DNA of 64,000 nucleotides from Ecdyonurus torrentis (Eukaryota; Arthropoda; Insecta; Ephemeroptera; Heptageniidae). The stretch's first letter is position 1. Each line of letters begins with the position of its first letter. The notes beneath the pieces are model-generated. The model saw only the letters and a list, made by a program, of their open reading frames with translations, was not told the origin of the DNA and made no database searches. Positions 14,216 to 28,020 of the stretch are shown one piece after another. Both the position numbers and the translations under genes were made by a program. The stretch lies in assembly GCA_949318235.1 (NCBI GenBank), contig OX439127.1, positions 20,996,142 to 21,060,141 on the forward strand, in the 5' to 3' direction.

Positions 14216-14995
14216 AAATATATATACTTTTTCCTATATAAACTGCTTGGGTTAATTAAATATCTTATTCAGTACAAAAATTGTACTTCTTAATTTAATG
14301 CTTATATCTTTAAATGCTTTAAATTTAAATGCTTTTAAAAAATGTGATAAAATTTAGGGTAGAGTCCTGAGATTTAATTTATTTTTTCTTTATTAACACA
14401 CAGACAGATCATAGTACATGTACATGTTACAACAAGCATTGGTCTTGACAAAACAACACTAAAATTAAACAATACTAGTTACCATTTATTTATACAACAA
14501 TTATACTAAGCAATTAATATACATATCAATTATTTAAATAGAAAAAAAAAAGCTCATAATTATATTTTCATGACAATTTTTAAAGAAATTAGTCATGTAA
14601 CGTTCATTTATATATTACTAAAATATGCTATTTATTTTAAAAATTAATATCAATTTCAGGAAAAAACTATCGCTGTTTGATACCAACAATCTATAATTTA
14701 GAAAATCCTAGCGTTGCATTACTTTTAAATTCAATGTTTTTGAATCGTTCTACTATTTTCTTCTTGTGTATTTCTTTCTTTTCTTTTTTTTTCTTTTTTT
14801 TTTAACGCATATATTTAAATTTAAAAGGATTAAAAATAAAATTAAACACCAAAGAATTTGGACATTTATTTGATATAATAATAACAAAGGTTTGGACGCA
14901 CAGCAAAAAATATTCACAGTATTTGGTCTTGTATAATATTGAAAGTTGCTCAATATACACAATAAAACGTTTTGAAGTTGATATTATAATGATGA
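14216..14995 (-). repeat. Module C, first copy
   Basis: On the minus strand it contains GATCTGTCTGTG followed by a TAATAAAG signal and an A-rich tail, the usual form of a LINE 3' end. The string near CAGACAGATCATAG resembles CAGGCAGATCATAG in module A, so A and C may be diverged members of one LINE family. No protein motif seen. Confidence 0.5.
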
Positions 14996-15007
14996 TATAT
15001 ATATATG

Positions 15008-15290
<283 letters not shown>

Positions 15291-15336
15291 AATATATACT
15301 TTTTCCTATATAAACTGCTTGGGTTAATTAAATATC

Positions 15337-15344
<8 letters not shown>

Positions 15345-15422
<78 letters not shown>
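15345..15422. repeat. (TA)n microsatellite
   Basis: TA tract between SINE and module A, variable in length among units. Confidence 0.95.
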
Positions 15423-15430
<8 letters not shown>

Positions 15431-15448
15431 TGTATACTTTTTCCTATA

Positions 15449-16120
15449 TAAACCTGAACAACACAAAGTGACGGATATAGAAGTAGTTATAATGAAGAAA
15501 AAATTATATTGATAGAATTTAATAAATTTAAAATTAAATATAAAATATTTTATTGGTTCAGGTAGATCATAGTAACAAGGATTTACAATAAGTGTAGGTT
15601 TTAGCCATAAATCTAATTACAATTTATTTATAATAATCAAAATTAATTGAAACAACTATTTCACTTTAGTTGGATTTTGTCTTTTTTTATCGCACAATAA
15701 ATTTGAAAATTGTTTTGTAGTCTTTATTTTAATATTAATTCTGATGTTTACTATTGAATACAGTAATATCATCAGCATAAGTATTGAGAATAGCATCTGT
15801 AATGTGTATATATTTGAATGATCTGCAATCTGTAAATTATACGTCAATAATCATAAATACAGTAAAGATGATTTTTTACTTTTATAAAGCCTAAAGAAAC
15901 GAACCATTAGAATTGTGACATCATTCAAAGAAAGTTATTTTATCGCGTAACATAAACAAACCTTGACTCTTACACATTTTTTTCTATAATTTATTTTTTT
16001 TCTTTTTTAAATCTAATTTATATTTTTAATGTTATTTGATGCTACTTTTTTTTTACTTTTTAAAAAATATATATAATAAGAAAATCAGTGCAGTTGTAGA
16101 AGTTGATATAAATTTTCTTT
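15449..16120 (-). pseudogene. Module A, array copy 2
   Basis: Same minus-strand layout, with the YADD-type motif at about 15760-15790. A 10-bp deletion (CTCAAAATAG) near 15904 is shared with the copy at 20283-20950, which groups these two copies. Confidence 0.5.
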
Positions 16121-17012
16121 GGAAAAAACAACTCGGTAATATTATAGAACAAATTCCATTTTTTCATTTTTTTTTTTTTTTGTAAATATTTTAATCAATT
16201 TTACTAAATTCAATTTTACACTTATATATTAAAAAATAGTAGCATATTTTTTTTTAAATAAAAAAACATGTTTTAATATTAACATCAGATAAAAAAAAAG
16301 AGAAAATAATTTTTAATTTGACGTATATTATATAATATATACAAATACACACACACACATTTTTATTACTTACGAGAGTTACGAGTATTTTAATGATACA
16401 TAGAAATTCTTGTATTTTTGTATGTAAATTTTCTAAGGCTATCTACTTTTCAGGCGAGAAATAAATGAATATGAAGGATATTCTACAAAATTTTGTTACT
16501 GCAAGTTGCCAAAAAATGAAAAGTTAAATTCATAAATTATGAGTGTCCACTGTCCAAGTTTAGTTATACTTTTGTATTTCTTTTTTGAAAACATTCATTT
16601 AATATTCGCTTTTAAAACTAATTCAAAATTTAAAATTAAAAAAAAAAAAAATCAAAATTCAAAATTCAAATTCAAGAATTCAACTTCAAAAATTCAAATT
16701 CAAAAACTCAAATTCAAAAACTCAAACTCAAAATTCAAAATTTGAATTTTGAATTTTTAAAACTAAATAGAAATATTATTATATAATTGGTTTTATAATA
16801 GCATGGTAAATATTTAAATATACATTTGCACACACATTGTGCTTAATATATATATATAGATATAAATAGATTTACATTTTTTATTGCATGTTATGACACT
16901 CATTTATGAAACAATACACTACACAAAAAATATAATATATTTCTTACTTTTATCTGTAGGATGTACGAACAAAAATAAAAGCGAAAAATAATATATTTCA
17001 CATATAAAAGGA

Positions 17013-17090
<78 letters not shown>
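16121..17090. repeat. Module B, third copy
   Basis: Shorter TTCAAA domain (about 16650-16750). It lacks the long TA tract seen upstream in the previous copy. CA 17016-17052, TA 17053-17088. Confidence 0.85.
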
Positions 17091-17094
<4 letters not shown>

Positions 17095-17641
17095 TACTTT
17101 TTCCTATATAAACTGCTTGGGTTAATTAAATATCTTATTTCAGTACAAAAAGTGTACTTTTTAATTTAATGCTTATATCTTTAAATGCTTTAAATTTAAA
17201 TGCTTTTAAAAAATGTGATAACATTTAGCGTAGAGTCCTGGGATTTAATTTTTTTTTCTTTATTGACACAGACAGACCATAGCAACATTGTACATATGTT
17301 ACAACAAGCATTGGTCTTGACAAACCAACACTAAAATTAAACAATACTAGTTAACATTTATTTATACAACAATTATACTAAGCAATTAATATACATAACA
17401 ATTATTTAAATAGAAAAAAAAAGCTAATAATTATATTTTCATGACAATTTTTAAAGAAATTAGTCATGTAACGTTCATTTAAATATTACTAAAATATGCT
17501 ATTTATTTTAAAAATTAATATCAATTTCAGGAAAAAACTATCGCGGTTTGATACCAACAATCTATAATTTAGAAAATCCTAGCGTTGCATTACTTTTAAA
17601 TTCAATGTTTTTGAATCGTTCTACTATTTTCTTCTTGTGTA

Positions 17642-17677
<36 letters not shown>

Positions 17678-17880
17678 TTTTTTTTAACGCATATATTTAA
17701 ATTTAGAAGGATTAAAAATAAAGTTAACACCTAAGAATTTGTACATTTATTTGATATATAATAACAAAGGTTTGGACGCACAGCAAAAAATATTCACAGT
17801 ATTTGGTCTTGTATAATATTGAAAGTTGCTCAATATACACAATAAAACGTTTTGAAGTGATATAATGATGATATATGTAT
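17091..17880 (-). repeat. Module C, second copy
   Basis: Same as 14216-14995 with small indels and a longer poly-T (17657-17685). Confidence 0.65.
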
Positions 17881-17881
17881 A

Positions 17882-18136
<255 letters not shown>

Positions 18137-18196
18137 TATATAAAATATATACTTTTTCCTATATAAACTGCTTGGGTTAATTAAATATCTTATTTC

Positions 18197-18227
<31 letters not shown>

Positions 18228-18245
18228 TGTATACTTTTTCCTATA

Positions 18246-18912
18246 TAAACCTGAAGAACACAAAGTGACGGATATAGAAGTAGTTATAATGAAGAAAAAA
18301 TTATATTGAAAGAATTTAATAAATTTAAAATTAAATATAAAATATTTTATTGGTTCAGATAGATCATAGTAACAAGGATTTACAATAAGTGTAGGTTTTA
18401 GCCATAAATCTAATTACAATTTATTTACAATAATCAAAATTAATTGAAACAACTATTTCACTTTAGTTGGATTTTGTCTTTTTTTATCGCACAATAAATT
18501 GAAAATTGTTTTGTATTCTTTAATTCTGATGTTTACTATTGAATACAGTAATATCATCAGCATAAGTATTGAGAATAGCATCTGTAATGTGTATATATTT
18601 GAATGATCTGTAATCTGTGAATTATACGTTATAGTCATGAATACAGTAAAGATGATTATTTACTTTTATAAAGCCTAAAGAAACGAACTCAAAATAGCAT
18701 TAGAATTGTGACATCATTCAAAGAAAGTTATTTTATCGCGTAACATAAACAAACCTTGACTCTTACACTATTTTTTCTATAATTTATTTTTTTTCTTTTT
18801 TAAATCTAATTTATATTTTTAATGTTATTTGATGCTACTTTTTTTTTACTTTTTAAAAAATATATATAATAAGAAAATCAGTGCAGTTGTAGAAGTTGAT
18901 ATAAATTTTCGT
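18246..18912 (-). pseudogene. Module A, array copy 3
   Basis: Most diverged of the array copies: it lacks a block of about 12 bp after GTCTTTA that is present in the others. YADD-type motif on the minus strand near 18540-18565. Confidence 0.5.
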
Positions 18913-19935
<1,023 letters not shown>

Positions 19936-19937
<2 letters not shown>

Positions 19938-20092
19938 CAGAGCTGTGGAGCGCAAATCCAAAGGAGGTTGGTTCGTTTCCGGTCGCTGTCTTTCCTTTTA
20001 AATGTTTGGCTTTATTTGCATTTATATGTTTCGTTTCAGATGGTGTTATAGTGAAAGATAAATATTTCAAATATTTATATATTGATATATAT
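19936..20092 (+). mobile_element. tRNA-derived SINE, 5'-truncated copy
   Basis: Same truncation point as the copies at 15129 and 17981, here preceded by a (TG)n tract instead of (TA)n. Confidence 0.7.
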
Positions 20093-20142
20093 ATAAAATA
20101 TATACTTTTTCCTATATAAACTGCTTGGGTTAATTAAATATC

Positions 20143-20264
<122 letters not shown>

Positions 20265-20282
20265 TGTATACTTTTTCCTATA

Positions 20283-20950
20283 TAAACCTGAACAACACAA
20301 AGTGACGGATATAGAAGTAGTTATAATGAAGAAAAAATTATATTGATAGAATTTAATAAATTTAAAATTAAATATAAAATATTTTATTGGTTCAGGTAGA
20401 TCATAGTAACAAGGATTTACAATAAGTGTAGGTTTTAGCCATAAATCTAATTACAATTTATTTACAATAATCAAAATTAATTGAAACAACTATTTCACTT
20501 TAGTTGGATTTTGTCTTTTTTTATCGCACAATAAATTTGAAAATTGTTTTGTAGTCTTTATTTTAATATTAATTCTGATGTTTACTATTGAATACAGTAA
20601 TATCATCAGCATAAGTATTGAGAATAGCATCTGTAATGTGTATATATTTGAATGATCTGCAATCTGTAAATTATACGTCAATAATCATAAATACAGTAAA
20701 GATGATTTTTTACTTTTATAAAGCCTAAAGAAACGAACCATTAGAATTGTGACATCATTCAAAGAAAGTTATTTTATCGCGTAACATAAACAAACCTTGA
20801 CTCTTACACATTTTTTTCTATAATTTATTTTTTTTCTTTTTTAAATCTAATTTATATTTTTAATGTTATTTGATGCTACTTTTTTTTTACTTTAAAAAAA
20901 AATATATAATAAGAAAATCAGTGCAGTTGTAGAAGTTGATATAAATTTTC
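20283..20950 (-). pseudogene. Module A, array copy 4
   Basis: Shares the small deletion with the 15449 copy and starts CTGAACAACAC like it. YADD-type motif on the minus strand near 20590-20620. Preceded by a TA tract (20149-20256). Confidence 0.5.
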
Positions 20951-20952
20951 GT

Positions 20953-21502
20953 TGGAAAAAACAACTCAGTAATATTATAGAACAAATTCCATTTTTTTAT
21001 TTATTATTTTTTTTTTTTTGTAAATATTTTAATAATTTTACTAAATTCAATTTTACACTTATATATTAAATAATAGTAGCATTTTTTTTTTTTCAAATAA
21101 AAAACATGTTTTAATATTAACATCAGATAAAAAAAAAGAGAAAATTATTTTTAATTTGACGTATATTATATATATACAAATACACACACACACATTTTTA
21201 TTACTTACGAGAGTTACGAGTATTTTAATGATACATAGAAATTCTTGTATTTTTGTATGTAAATTTACTAAGGCTATCTACTTTTCAGGCGAGAAATAAA
21301 TGAATATGAAGCATATTCTACAAAATTTTGTTACTGCAAGTTGCCAAAAAATGAAAAGTTAAATTCATACATTATGAGTGTCCACTGTCCAAGTTTAGTT
21401 ATACTTTTGTATTTCTTTTTTGAAAACGTTCATTTAATATTCGCTATTAAAACTAATTCAAAATTCAAAAAAAAAAAAAAAAAATTCAAAATTCAACTTC
21501 AA

Positions 21503-21505
<3 letters not shown>
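20953..21505. repeat. Module B, fifth copy, truncated
   Basis: Ends in the TTCAAA domain and passes straight into TA tracts (21508-21580 and 21618-21697). The CA-tract part is gone. Confidence 0.8.
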
Positions 21506-21585
<80 letters not shown>

Positions 21586-21614
21586 GTTTTTATGTATGTA
21601 TATGTGTGTGTAAT

Positions 21615-21697
<83 letters not shown>

Positions 21698-21700
<3 letters not shown>

Positions 21701-21990
21701 AGCATCAAAACCCGAAATGGACCCAAACTAGGTATTTTTGCTAGTTTCGGCTTTTGGTTCGTCGCTTTTTGCCAAAACCCGGAATGCCAGTTTATTTCGG
21801 CTTTTGGTCACGAAATTTTGATCCATACTAGTTTTGAGCATTTCGCAAAAAGCAAAACCCGGTGTAAACATTTATATCTAGTTTTAGTCTTTAAATTTTG
21901 ACAAGAACTAGTTGTGGTCAAAATAGAAAAATCAAAACCCGAAAAATGAACATTTCTCAACTCAATTATTTGATATAAGAATAAGTGAGT

Positions 21991-22038
<48 letters not shown>

Positions 22039-23081
22039 ACGACACGTTAAATAAAAAAGTAAAAAAAAAAAATTTTAATTTACAATAAGAGTGATATATT
22101 ATGATATGACTTATGACTAATTTCCCTTATATTGGTTCAAAGTTCAAGTCCACCTTCCACCGTACTTTATCCAGTGATAACAATTTATTTTAAAATATTT
22201 CTTGTGCGTGTATTCAGTTGACTGTTTGTCTCTGTGCTGAAAACATGGTTTATAGTTTCATAATATTCGTTAGAAACAGGATAAGATAGTGTTAGAATTT
22301 AAAAAGTTCACAATACACGTATATTGTTGGTGCGCAAATTATAAGTGATCATGGTTAGTGTTTTTTTTTTATATATAGCTCTTAATTTACATTTAATCGT
22401 AAGTAGCCCCTTAAAATAATAATAATATACTTTATTACTACTATTACTGAATGAACCACTTGCAATAAAATGTTTGTAATTGTTGCAACAAGGGAAAATT
22501 ATTTTTTATTTTTTGTAAGAAATGCAATAAGAAAATTTCAAATTATTTTAAAAAGTTCGCTCATTGCAAGTGGTCCATTGCTAGGTCAAATAGTAAGTTT
22601 ATTTTTCGTATTGTCTCCATTTATATTCCGTATCTATAGCCATAAGATTTAGATATTTTGATCAGCGCATTCTAATCAAATTAATCTTTCAGACCATATA
22701 TTTTGCATTTCAAGTAAAATAATATAATAATATTGTTTTAACGCCTAAATTATAATACCAAAACATCATGCATTATAATTTATAATTATAGTCTTTTATC
22801 ATTGCATAAAATTCTGAGTTGAGAAATGTTCATTTCTCGGCTTTTGATTTTTCTATTTTAACCACAACTAGTTCTGGTCAAAATTCAAAGACCAAAACTA
22901 GATATAAATGTTTACACCGGGTTTTGCTTTTTGCGAAATGCTCAAAACTAGTATGGATCAAAATTTCGTGACCAAAAGCAGAATTAAACTGGCATTCCGG
23001 GTTTTGGCAAAAAGCGACGAACCAAAAGCCGAAATGAGCAAAAATACCTAGTTTGGGTCAATTTCGGGTTTTGATGGTAAC
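21698..23081. mobile_element. Long-TIR element inserted into the array
   Basis: Terminal inverted repeats of about 270 bp (21698-21969 and 22811-23081), outer ends GTTAGCATCAAAACCCG and the complement of GTTACCATCAAAACCCG. The arms carry repeated CAAAACCCG, ACTAGTT and GGTCAAAAT motifs. The 840-bp interior has a (GA)n tract (21993-22034) and no transposase. Left flank is the TA tract after module B, and right flank resumes the array at AAAATATATGCTTTTTCC, so the uninterrupted units act as the empty site. Confidence 0.8.
22450..22585. repeat. Small inverted repeat, ACCACTTGCAAT type
   Basis: TGAACCACTTGCAATA is matched by the complement of CATTGCAAGTGGTCCATTGC 110 bp later. A related diverged sequence is at about 27445-27540. 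Confidence 0.5.
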
Positions 23082-24420
23082 ATAATAAAATATATGCTTT
23101 TTCCTAAATAAACTGCTTGGGTTAATTAAATATCTTATTTCAGTACAAAAATTGTACTTTTAAATTTAATGCTTATATCTTTAAATGCTTTTAAAAAATG
23201 TGATAAAATTTAGCGTAGAGTCCTGAGATTTAATTTTTTTCTTTATTGACACAGACAGATCATAGCAACATTGTACATATTACAACAAGCATTGGTCTTG
23301 ACAAACCAACACTAAAATTAAACAATACTAGTTAACATTTATTTATACAACAATTATACTAAGCAATTAATATACATAACAATTATTTAAATAGAAAAAA
23401 AAACTCATAATTATATTTTCATGACAATTTTTAAAGAAATTAGTCATGTAACGTTCATTTAAATATTACTAAAATATGCTATTTATTTTAAAAATTAATA
23501 TCAATTTCAGGAAAAAACTATCGCGGTTTGATACCAACAATCTATAATTTAGAGAATCCTTGCGTTGCATTACTTTTAAATTCAATGTTTTTGAATCGTT
23601 CTACTATTTTCTTCTTGTGTATTTTTTTTTTAACGCATATATTTAAATTTAAAAGGATTAAAAATAAAATTAAACACCTAAGAATTTGGACATTTTTTTG
23701 ATATAATAATAACAAAGGTTTGGACGCACAGCAAAAAAATATTTACTTTAGCTCGTTCTGTAAAGTACACACAAATATTGAGCCAGCTTCGAAACTTTTC
23801 CTTTGTTATAACATCTGATCCCTACGTCACTATCTCTTCACGAAGTGTATTTTGACTCTTACTTACGATTTATTGCAGTGATAAATTTTGATTCATACGT
23901 TTTATTAGATGAATATCATTATAATTATTTTTTAACGTGTAAAAATGTGTCAAAAATGTTTAAATAAAAAAAAAAAAATCACGTTTTTTGCTTGTGTAAA
24001 AACTTGACTTCCGGCGCAAGTGTCCGGCGAGAGTGTCCGAATGACATGAGGCGCCATGAAGTGCTTTCTCATTTTATTCGTAAGTCAAGTTCTAACACAA
24101 GCAAAATACATAAATTTTTCCTCAAATCAAGCATTTTTAATACTTTTTTATATGCAGAAAAATATGAGAATAATTTTCAACTGTAAAAAAGTACTTTAGA
24201 ATTTTTATTTCTTAAATAAATCGTAAATATAAGTCAAATACACGTCGTGAATATGCAGTGACGTCGTGATCATATGTTAATGAAATTATGATCAAAGAAA
24301 AAAGTTCCGGATACAGGCTCAATTTTGTGTGTAGTTTATAGAACGAACCAGTATTTGGTCTTGTATAATATTGAAAGTTGCTCAATATACACAATAAAAC
24401 GTTTTGAAGTTGATATAATG
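23082..24420 (-). repeat. Module C, third copy, interrupted
   Basis: Module C occupies 23082-23745 and resumes at 24353 with CAGTATTTGGTCTTG. The break is the inserted element at 23746-24352. Last recognisable part of the array. Confidence 0.7.
23746..24352. mobile_element. Inverted-repeat element inserted in module C
   Basis: Left end CTCGTTCTGTAAAGTACACA, right end complement GTTCGTTCTATAAACTACAC, then CACAAA..TTGAGCC in both: about 34 bp of TIR. The uninterrupted site is seen at 14905-14925 (ATATTCACAGTATTTGG). The interior has CTTCCGGCGCAAG and a 64-codon frame without recognisable domain. Same family as 9086-9978. Confidence 0.75.
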
Positions 24421-25153
24421 ATGAATTTTAAAATAAATTATAACCAAATTAATCAGCATTGAAACTCTAAATTTTTAGTGGTATAAACTCAAAGAATAAT
24501 TGTTACAAACGGCATGTTTTTATATACTGTATATTCTCCCAAATGTTAAAATTAATTATTTTTATTAACAAAAAAATCTCGTATATTTTAAGAAATTTCA
24601 TATTAAAACTGGAGATTGGTATGCAAATATAATATGTTTTCGAGTACCACCATTATATTACAGTAAATTGATAAATACATTTTTTTAATAATAATTTTGC
24701 ATGAATCATAATAACTTAAATAAAACCTTAAGGCTTTGGAGATTAATATCTAGTTAATCTCTTCAATATTTTTACACAATATTAATAAGGAGTGTTTATA
24801 CACATAAAACATAGAAACTCTCTAATTATTATATGTATAATATTATGTATGAATCAAAAATTAATTTCAAAATATATATTACAATGAATTTTCTTTGTTA
24901 ATTATGTATATAAAATTCAGATATAATGTAGAAATACTCTGACTATTGAATATTGTTTAAAAAAAGTCAGAAGACTATATTATGTAAAGTGATTTTGTAC
25001 CTTTTTTAACCTCTGATAAAAACAATTTATTATTATTAATTATTAATGTATAACTTACTAATTGAACGTAGTAATGAATTGTCTGATAATGGTGACGAGA
25101 TTAAATTTATATGTAAATAAGGTATGCCTGGTAATTAATACATTTTATTTTAG
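24421..25153. other. AT-rich, intron-like sequence
   Basis: No repeats or frames of note. Ends in a pyrimidine-rich acceptor (ACATTTTATTTTAG) at 25153. Confidence 0.4.
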
Positions 25154-25213
25154 GTCCGGCGAAAGGAGGAAACGTAAATATGAGGACTGACTATGTGATG
25201 ATGCCAAATGCCG
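25154..25213 (+). CDS. Candidate 60-nt internal exon
   Basis: A short GC-richer block lies between a good acceptor (CATTTTATTTTAG at 25153) and a near-perfect donor (G|GTAAGTGAG at 25214). Of the three plus frames only one is open. It starts with two bases of a split codon, reads PAKGGNVNMRTDYVMMPNA, and ends with one base of the next codon. That makes it a symmetric phase 1-1 exon, which could be included or skipped without a frameshift. The peptide is not recognised. No partner exon could be identified nearby, so introns would be long. The splice sites are seen; coding status is inferred. A chance pairing of splice-like sites is possible. Confidence 0.45.
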
Positions 25214-25499
25214 GTAAGTGAGTGGTGCAGACATAGCGGGTAAATGAGAAAAATGTTGTATCAAATGAAGGTATTTATCGTTTTAGGGTAGTTTGAATAC
25301 CATACAGACATTAAAAATATAAATAAACGGTCATTTTAATACATTATGTAATTGAAATTTAATTTCATCTTTGTTATTGTCGTGTTTTCCGACCTGTATC
25401 ATACTGTCTGTCACGGTATGCATGTGATTGAAAACTTTATATTAAAGTATCATTGCTATATTAGTTGTGAAAACGCGTAATATTTTGTGGATTTTAATT
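25214..25499. other. Unique AT-rich sequence after exon candidate
   Basis: No repeats seen. Probably intron if 25154-25213 is an exon. Confidence 0.35.
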
Positions 25500-26000
25500 A
25501 TTATCGTGTGTTGCATGCTAAGATGTGGGGAAAGAGAGAGAAGAATATAAAAAAAAAACAAGTGTGCGGGTTGAATTGTGTTCGAGAGAGAGAGAGGTGG
25601 CGAGACACGCCGGTCAGAGTACTGTACAGTGAGGCAGGCGGGCGCAAGAGCGAGCGAGCGAGACGAGCAAGAGCAGAGAAGCGAGCGCACGCAGCAGCGA
25701 AGTAGGGGAAAAATTAGTTACCCGTAATATCTAATTACGGTAGCTTAAGGGTCTTAAGATTGAAATTCCTATAGTACTGTTGAGAAAAGCAGCCAAACCG
25801 ACACTGCCGCAGTTATCGGCACCCCTTATCTTGGTCCCCTTTAGTGTTAAAAGAGTTTGTAGGTAGTGGTATGGCAAGTAGACGGAATTTTAAGATGGTT
25901 GGTTCTAGTTAGAACCTCGTGAACTTATTACTTTCGCCGTAAAAAGAGCCTGCCGATAACTAGTACATTTACCATACCCCGAGAATGCAAATTGGTATAG
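25500..26000. promoter_or_regulatory. GA- and GC-rich unique patch
   Basis: The stretch 25510-25705 is dense in GAGAG, GAGCGAGCG and GCGCACGCAGC runs, and 25700-26000 has near-balanced base composition without repeats, against a strongly AT-rich background. Such patches are typical of insect promoters or 5' exons rich in GAGA sites. Both strands have frames of 70-80 codons across it, but they are low-complexity arginine-rich or serine/leucine-rich and look incidental. No TATA box stands out. Confidence 0.35.
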
Positions 26001-26592
26001 CCTACAAGTTTTAGTTCATTTACTCACTAAATATTTCGTGCATTTGTCTCTTATATACATGTCATGTATACATTAAACTCTAACGTATCCTTCCAAATCC
26101 TAGTATATCCTAATTTTAAATTCCTCCCGAATCCTTTTTTTTTCCGCTGTACGGGTCTCGTCATAAATCATAAATATACTTGCTATTTTGGTCTAAAAAA
26201 TTCTGTTTGGCTTTTCTTTCTGCCTATGCCTATAAGTACCATTCCAATGAGTAAACAACTTGCGGGTTCGCGCGGTAAAGCAAGTAAAGCAAAACAAATA
26301 ACAAGCAGCTAAAATAATCACAAATTGAAAATTTAAACTATACAATACTGTGCATACATCTATTTATCAATACTGCAGTTTAAATAATACTATTATAGTT
26401 GAAAAGTGTTTATGTGAAATGGGCACAGACCATTACACGAATGTTTCATTTGTCACTGGTATTTATCATAATTGCATCGACACTATAGCTTCTACCAATT
26501 TAAATGTTAGTTAGTGCAAATACACACATGCTTTTACATATTATCGAAGCATTTATAATGAACTCAAATAATTTCGTATACGTTCACATTAA
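26001..26592. other. Unique sequence, no gene recognised
   Basis: The 82-codon plus frame at 26064-26312 has no identifiable domain. Confidence 0.4.
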
Positions 26593-26685
26593 AGGAATAC
26601 TGTAGAACATATTGAACAAAAAACATGGCTAGTATCCTAACATACCTAAATATCAACGTTAATTTGACCGGAGTCATTGATTTCT

Positions 26686-26725
<40 letters not shown>

Positions 26726-26928
26726 AAATGTCAGATGCATGTTTATGTCGTCACAGCTTAGAAGTCTACGCGCGCGGAAACAGGCAAGCTGTGATGTCAT
26801 AAACATGCAGCTGACATTTTTTGTGAAGGTAAAATAAATTTGAAATCAATGACTCCGGCCAAATCAACGTTGATATTTAGGTATGTTAGAATACTAGACA
26901 TATTTTTTGTTAAAAGTGTTCTATGCCT
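26593..26928. mobile_element. piggyBac-type palindromic MITE (copy 2)
   Basis: Flanked by TTAA on both sides. Palindromic, with the central part ATGTTTATGTCGTCACAGC mirrored by GCTGTGATGTCATAAACAT. Interrupted by a poly-T run at 26691-26718. Shares CTAACATACCTAAATATCAA and ends with copy 1. Confidence 0.75.
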
Positions 26929-27538
26929 TTAAATATTTTTTTCTCAGTGTATAGAATATTTTTTCCCATTGTAGAATAATATGGTTGTTTGTACGCAGAC
27001 GCAAAGACAAAAGTAATATAAACTCAATTTTTTTAAAAACTACGCACAGCAATACTGGAATACACACGCTATCCTTATGAAGTCATGTTAGCAAGCGCAA
27101 ATTCTTTCAAAAGTTAGCCTTTATTATATTATATAATATTCAACTGCAGCATACATCTCATTCTCTCGTATTCTCTCACTCTCTCACTCATTCTCACTCT
27201 TACTCACTCTCATTTAATGAGAAAGTTCGTAGCTCTGAAATCGCCAGTTTATGTCCTAATTTTTATTTATCATTTTGATTTTCCTCGATTTATATTACAT
27301 ATTTTATAATATATGCCGGAATTAAAATATACTTATCGGCTTCATATTATGTAAATTGATAAATTTTTAAGCAATAATGCTATGAAATTCTAAATTTAAT
27401 ATTGGATCCCAAATCCAAATACATACATTCTACACTATAACGAATTAATGGACCATTTGCAATATAATATATTTAAATGTTGCAACGTGTAAGTGAAAAC
27501 CAGTTTTCCATTAGAAATGCATTAAAAAGATTCCAATT

Positions 27539-27542
<4 letters not shown>
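26929..27542. other. Mixed AT-rich and CT-rich sequence
   Basis: CTCACT-type simple repeat at about 27163-27213, and a diverged ACCATTTGCAAT repeat at 27445-27540. No gene seen. Confidence 0.45.
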
Positions 27543-27606
<64 letters not shown>

Positions 27607-27612
27607 TATAAA
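27543..27612. repeat. (TA)n microsatellite
   Basis: TA tract of about 60 bp with one interruption. Confidence 0.95.
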
Positions 27613-27844
27613 GTACCTTGGAGAAACCTTAGAGAAAAGGGAAAGTGTTCTGTATTATTAAAGAATTAAATGGAAATTTAAAAATATTTCATTTTTAGAA
27701 AATTCATTAAAAAAATACCATTGTTACTGTTGCATCAATTTTCAAAATTCCTGCACTTATTAAATTTTAGAATTTTATGTTGCACACGATCCCAGGTAAA
27801 ACTACAAATAAAATATATTTATATGTTTAGTTATTATTAATCAC

Positions 27845-28020
27845 TTTTAAGTTATTTTCAGTAGCTAAAATAATGCATTTTAGCTAATTATTAACAATAG
27901 CTATTTTAACATGAAATAGCTTTAAAAAACTTAAAACAAATTAAATTAGTTTTTTTTTAATAACTTAAATGGCTAAAATGCATTATTATTTTAGCTACTC
28001 ATAATAACTTAAAACGGAGT
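27845..28020. repeat. Palindromic repeat
   Basis: TTTTAAGTTATT..AGTAGCTAAAATAATGCATTTTAGC on the left is mirrored on the right around about 27935. No target duplication identified. Probably a MITE. Confidence 0.65.

Noticed and set aside
25487..25705. Arginine-rich plus-strand frame and its minus-strand counterpart
   Set aside because: Both frames are produced by the GA/GC-rich composition of the patch and lack any domain or splice support.
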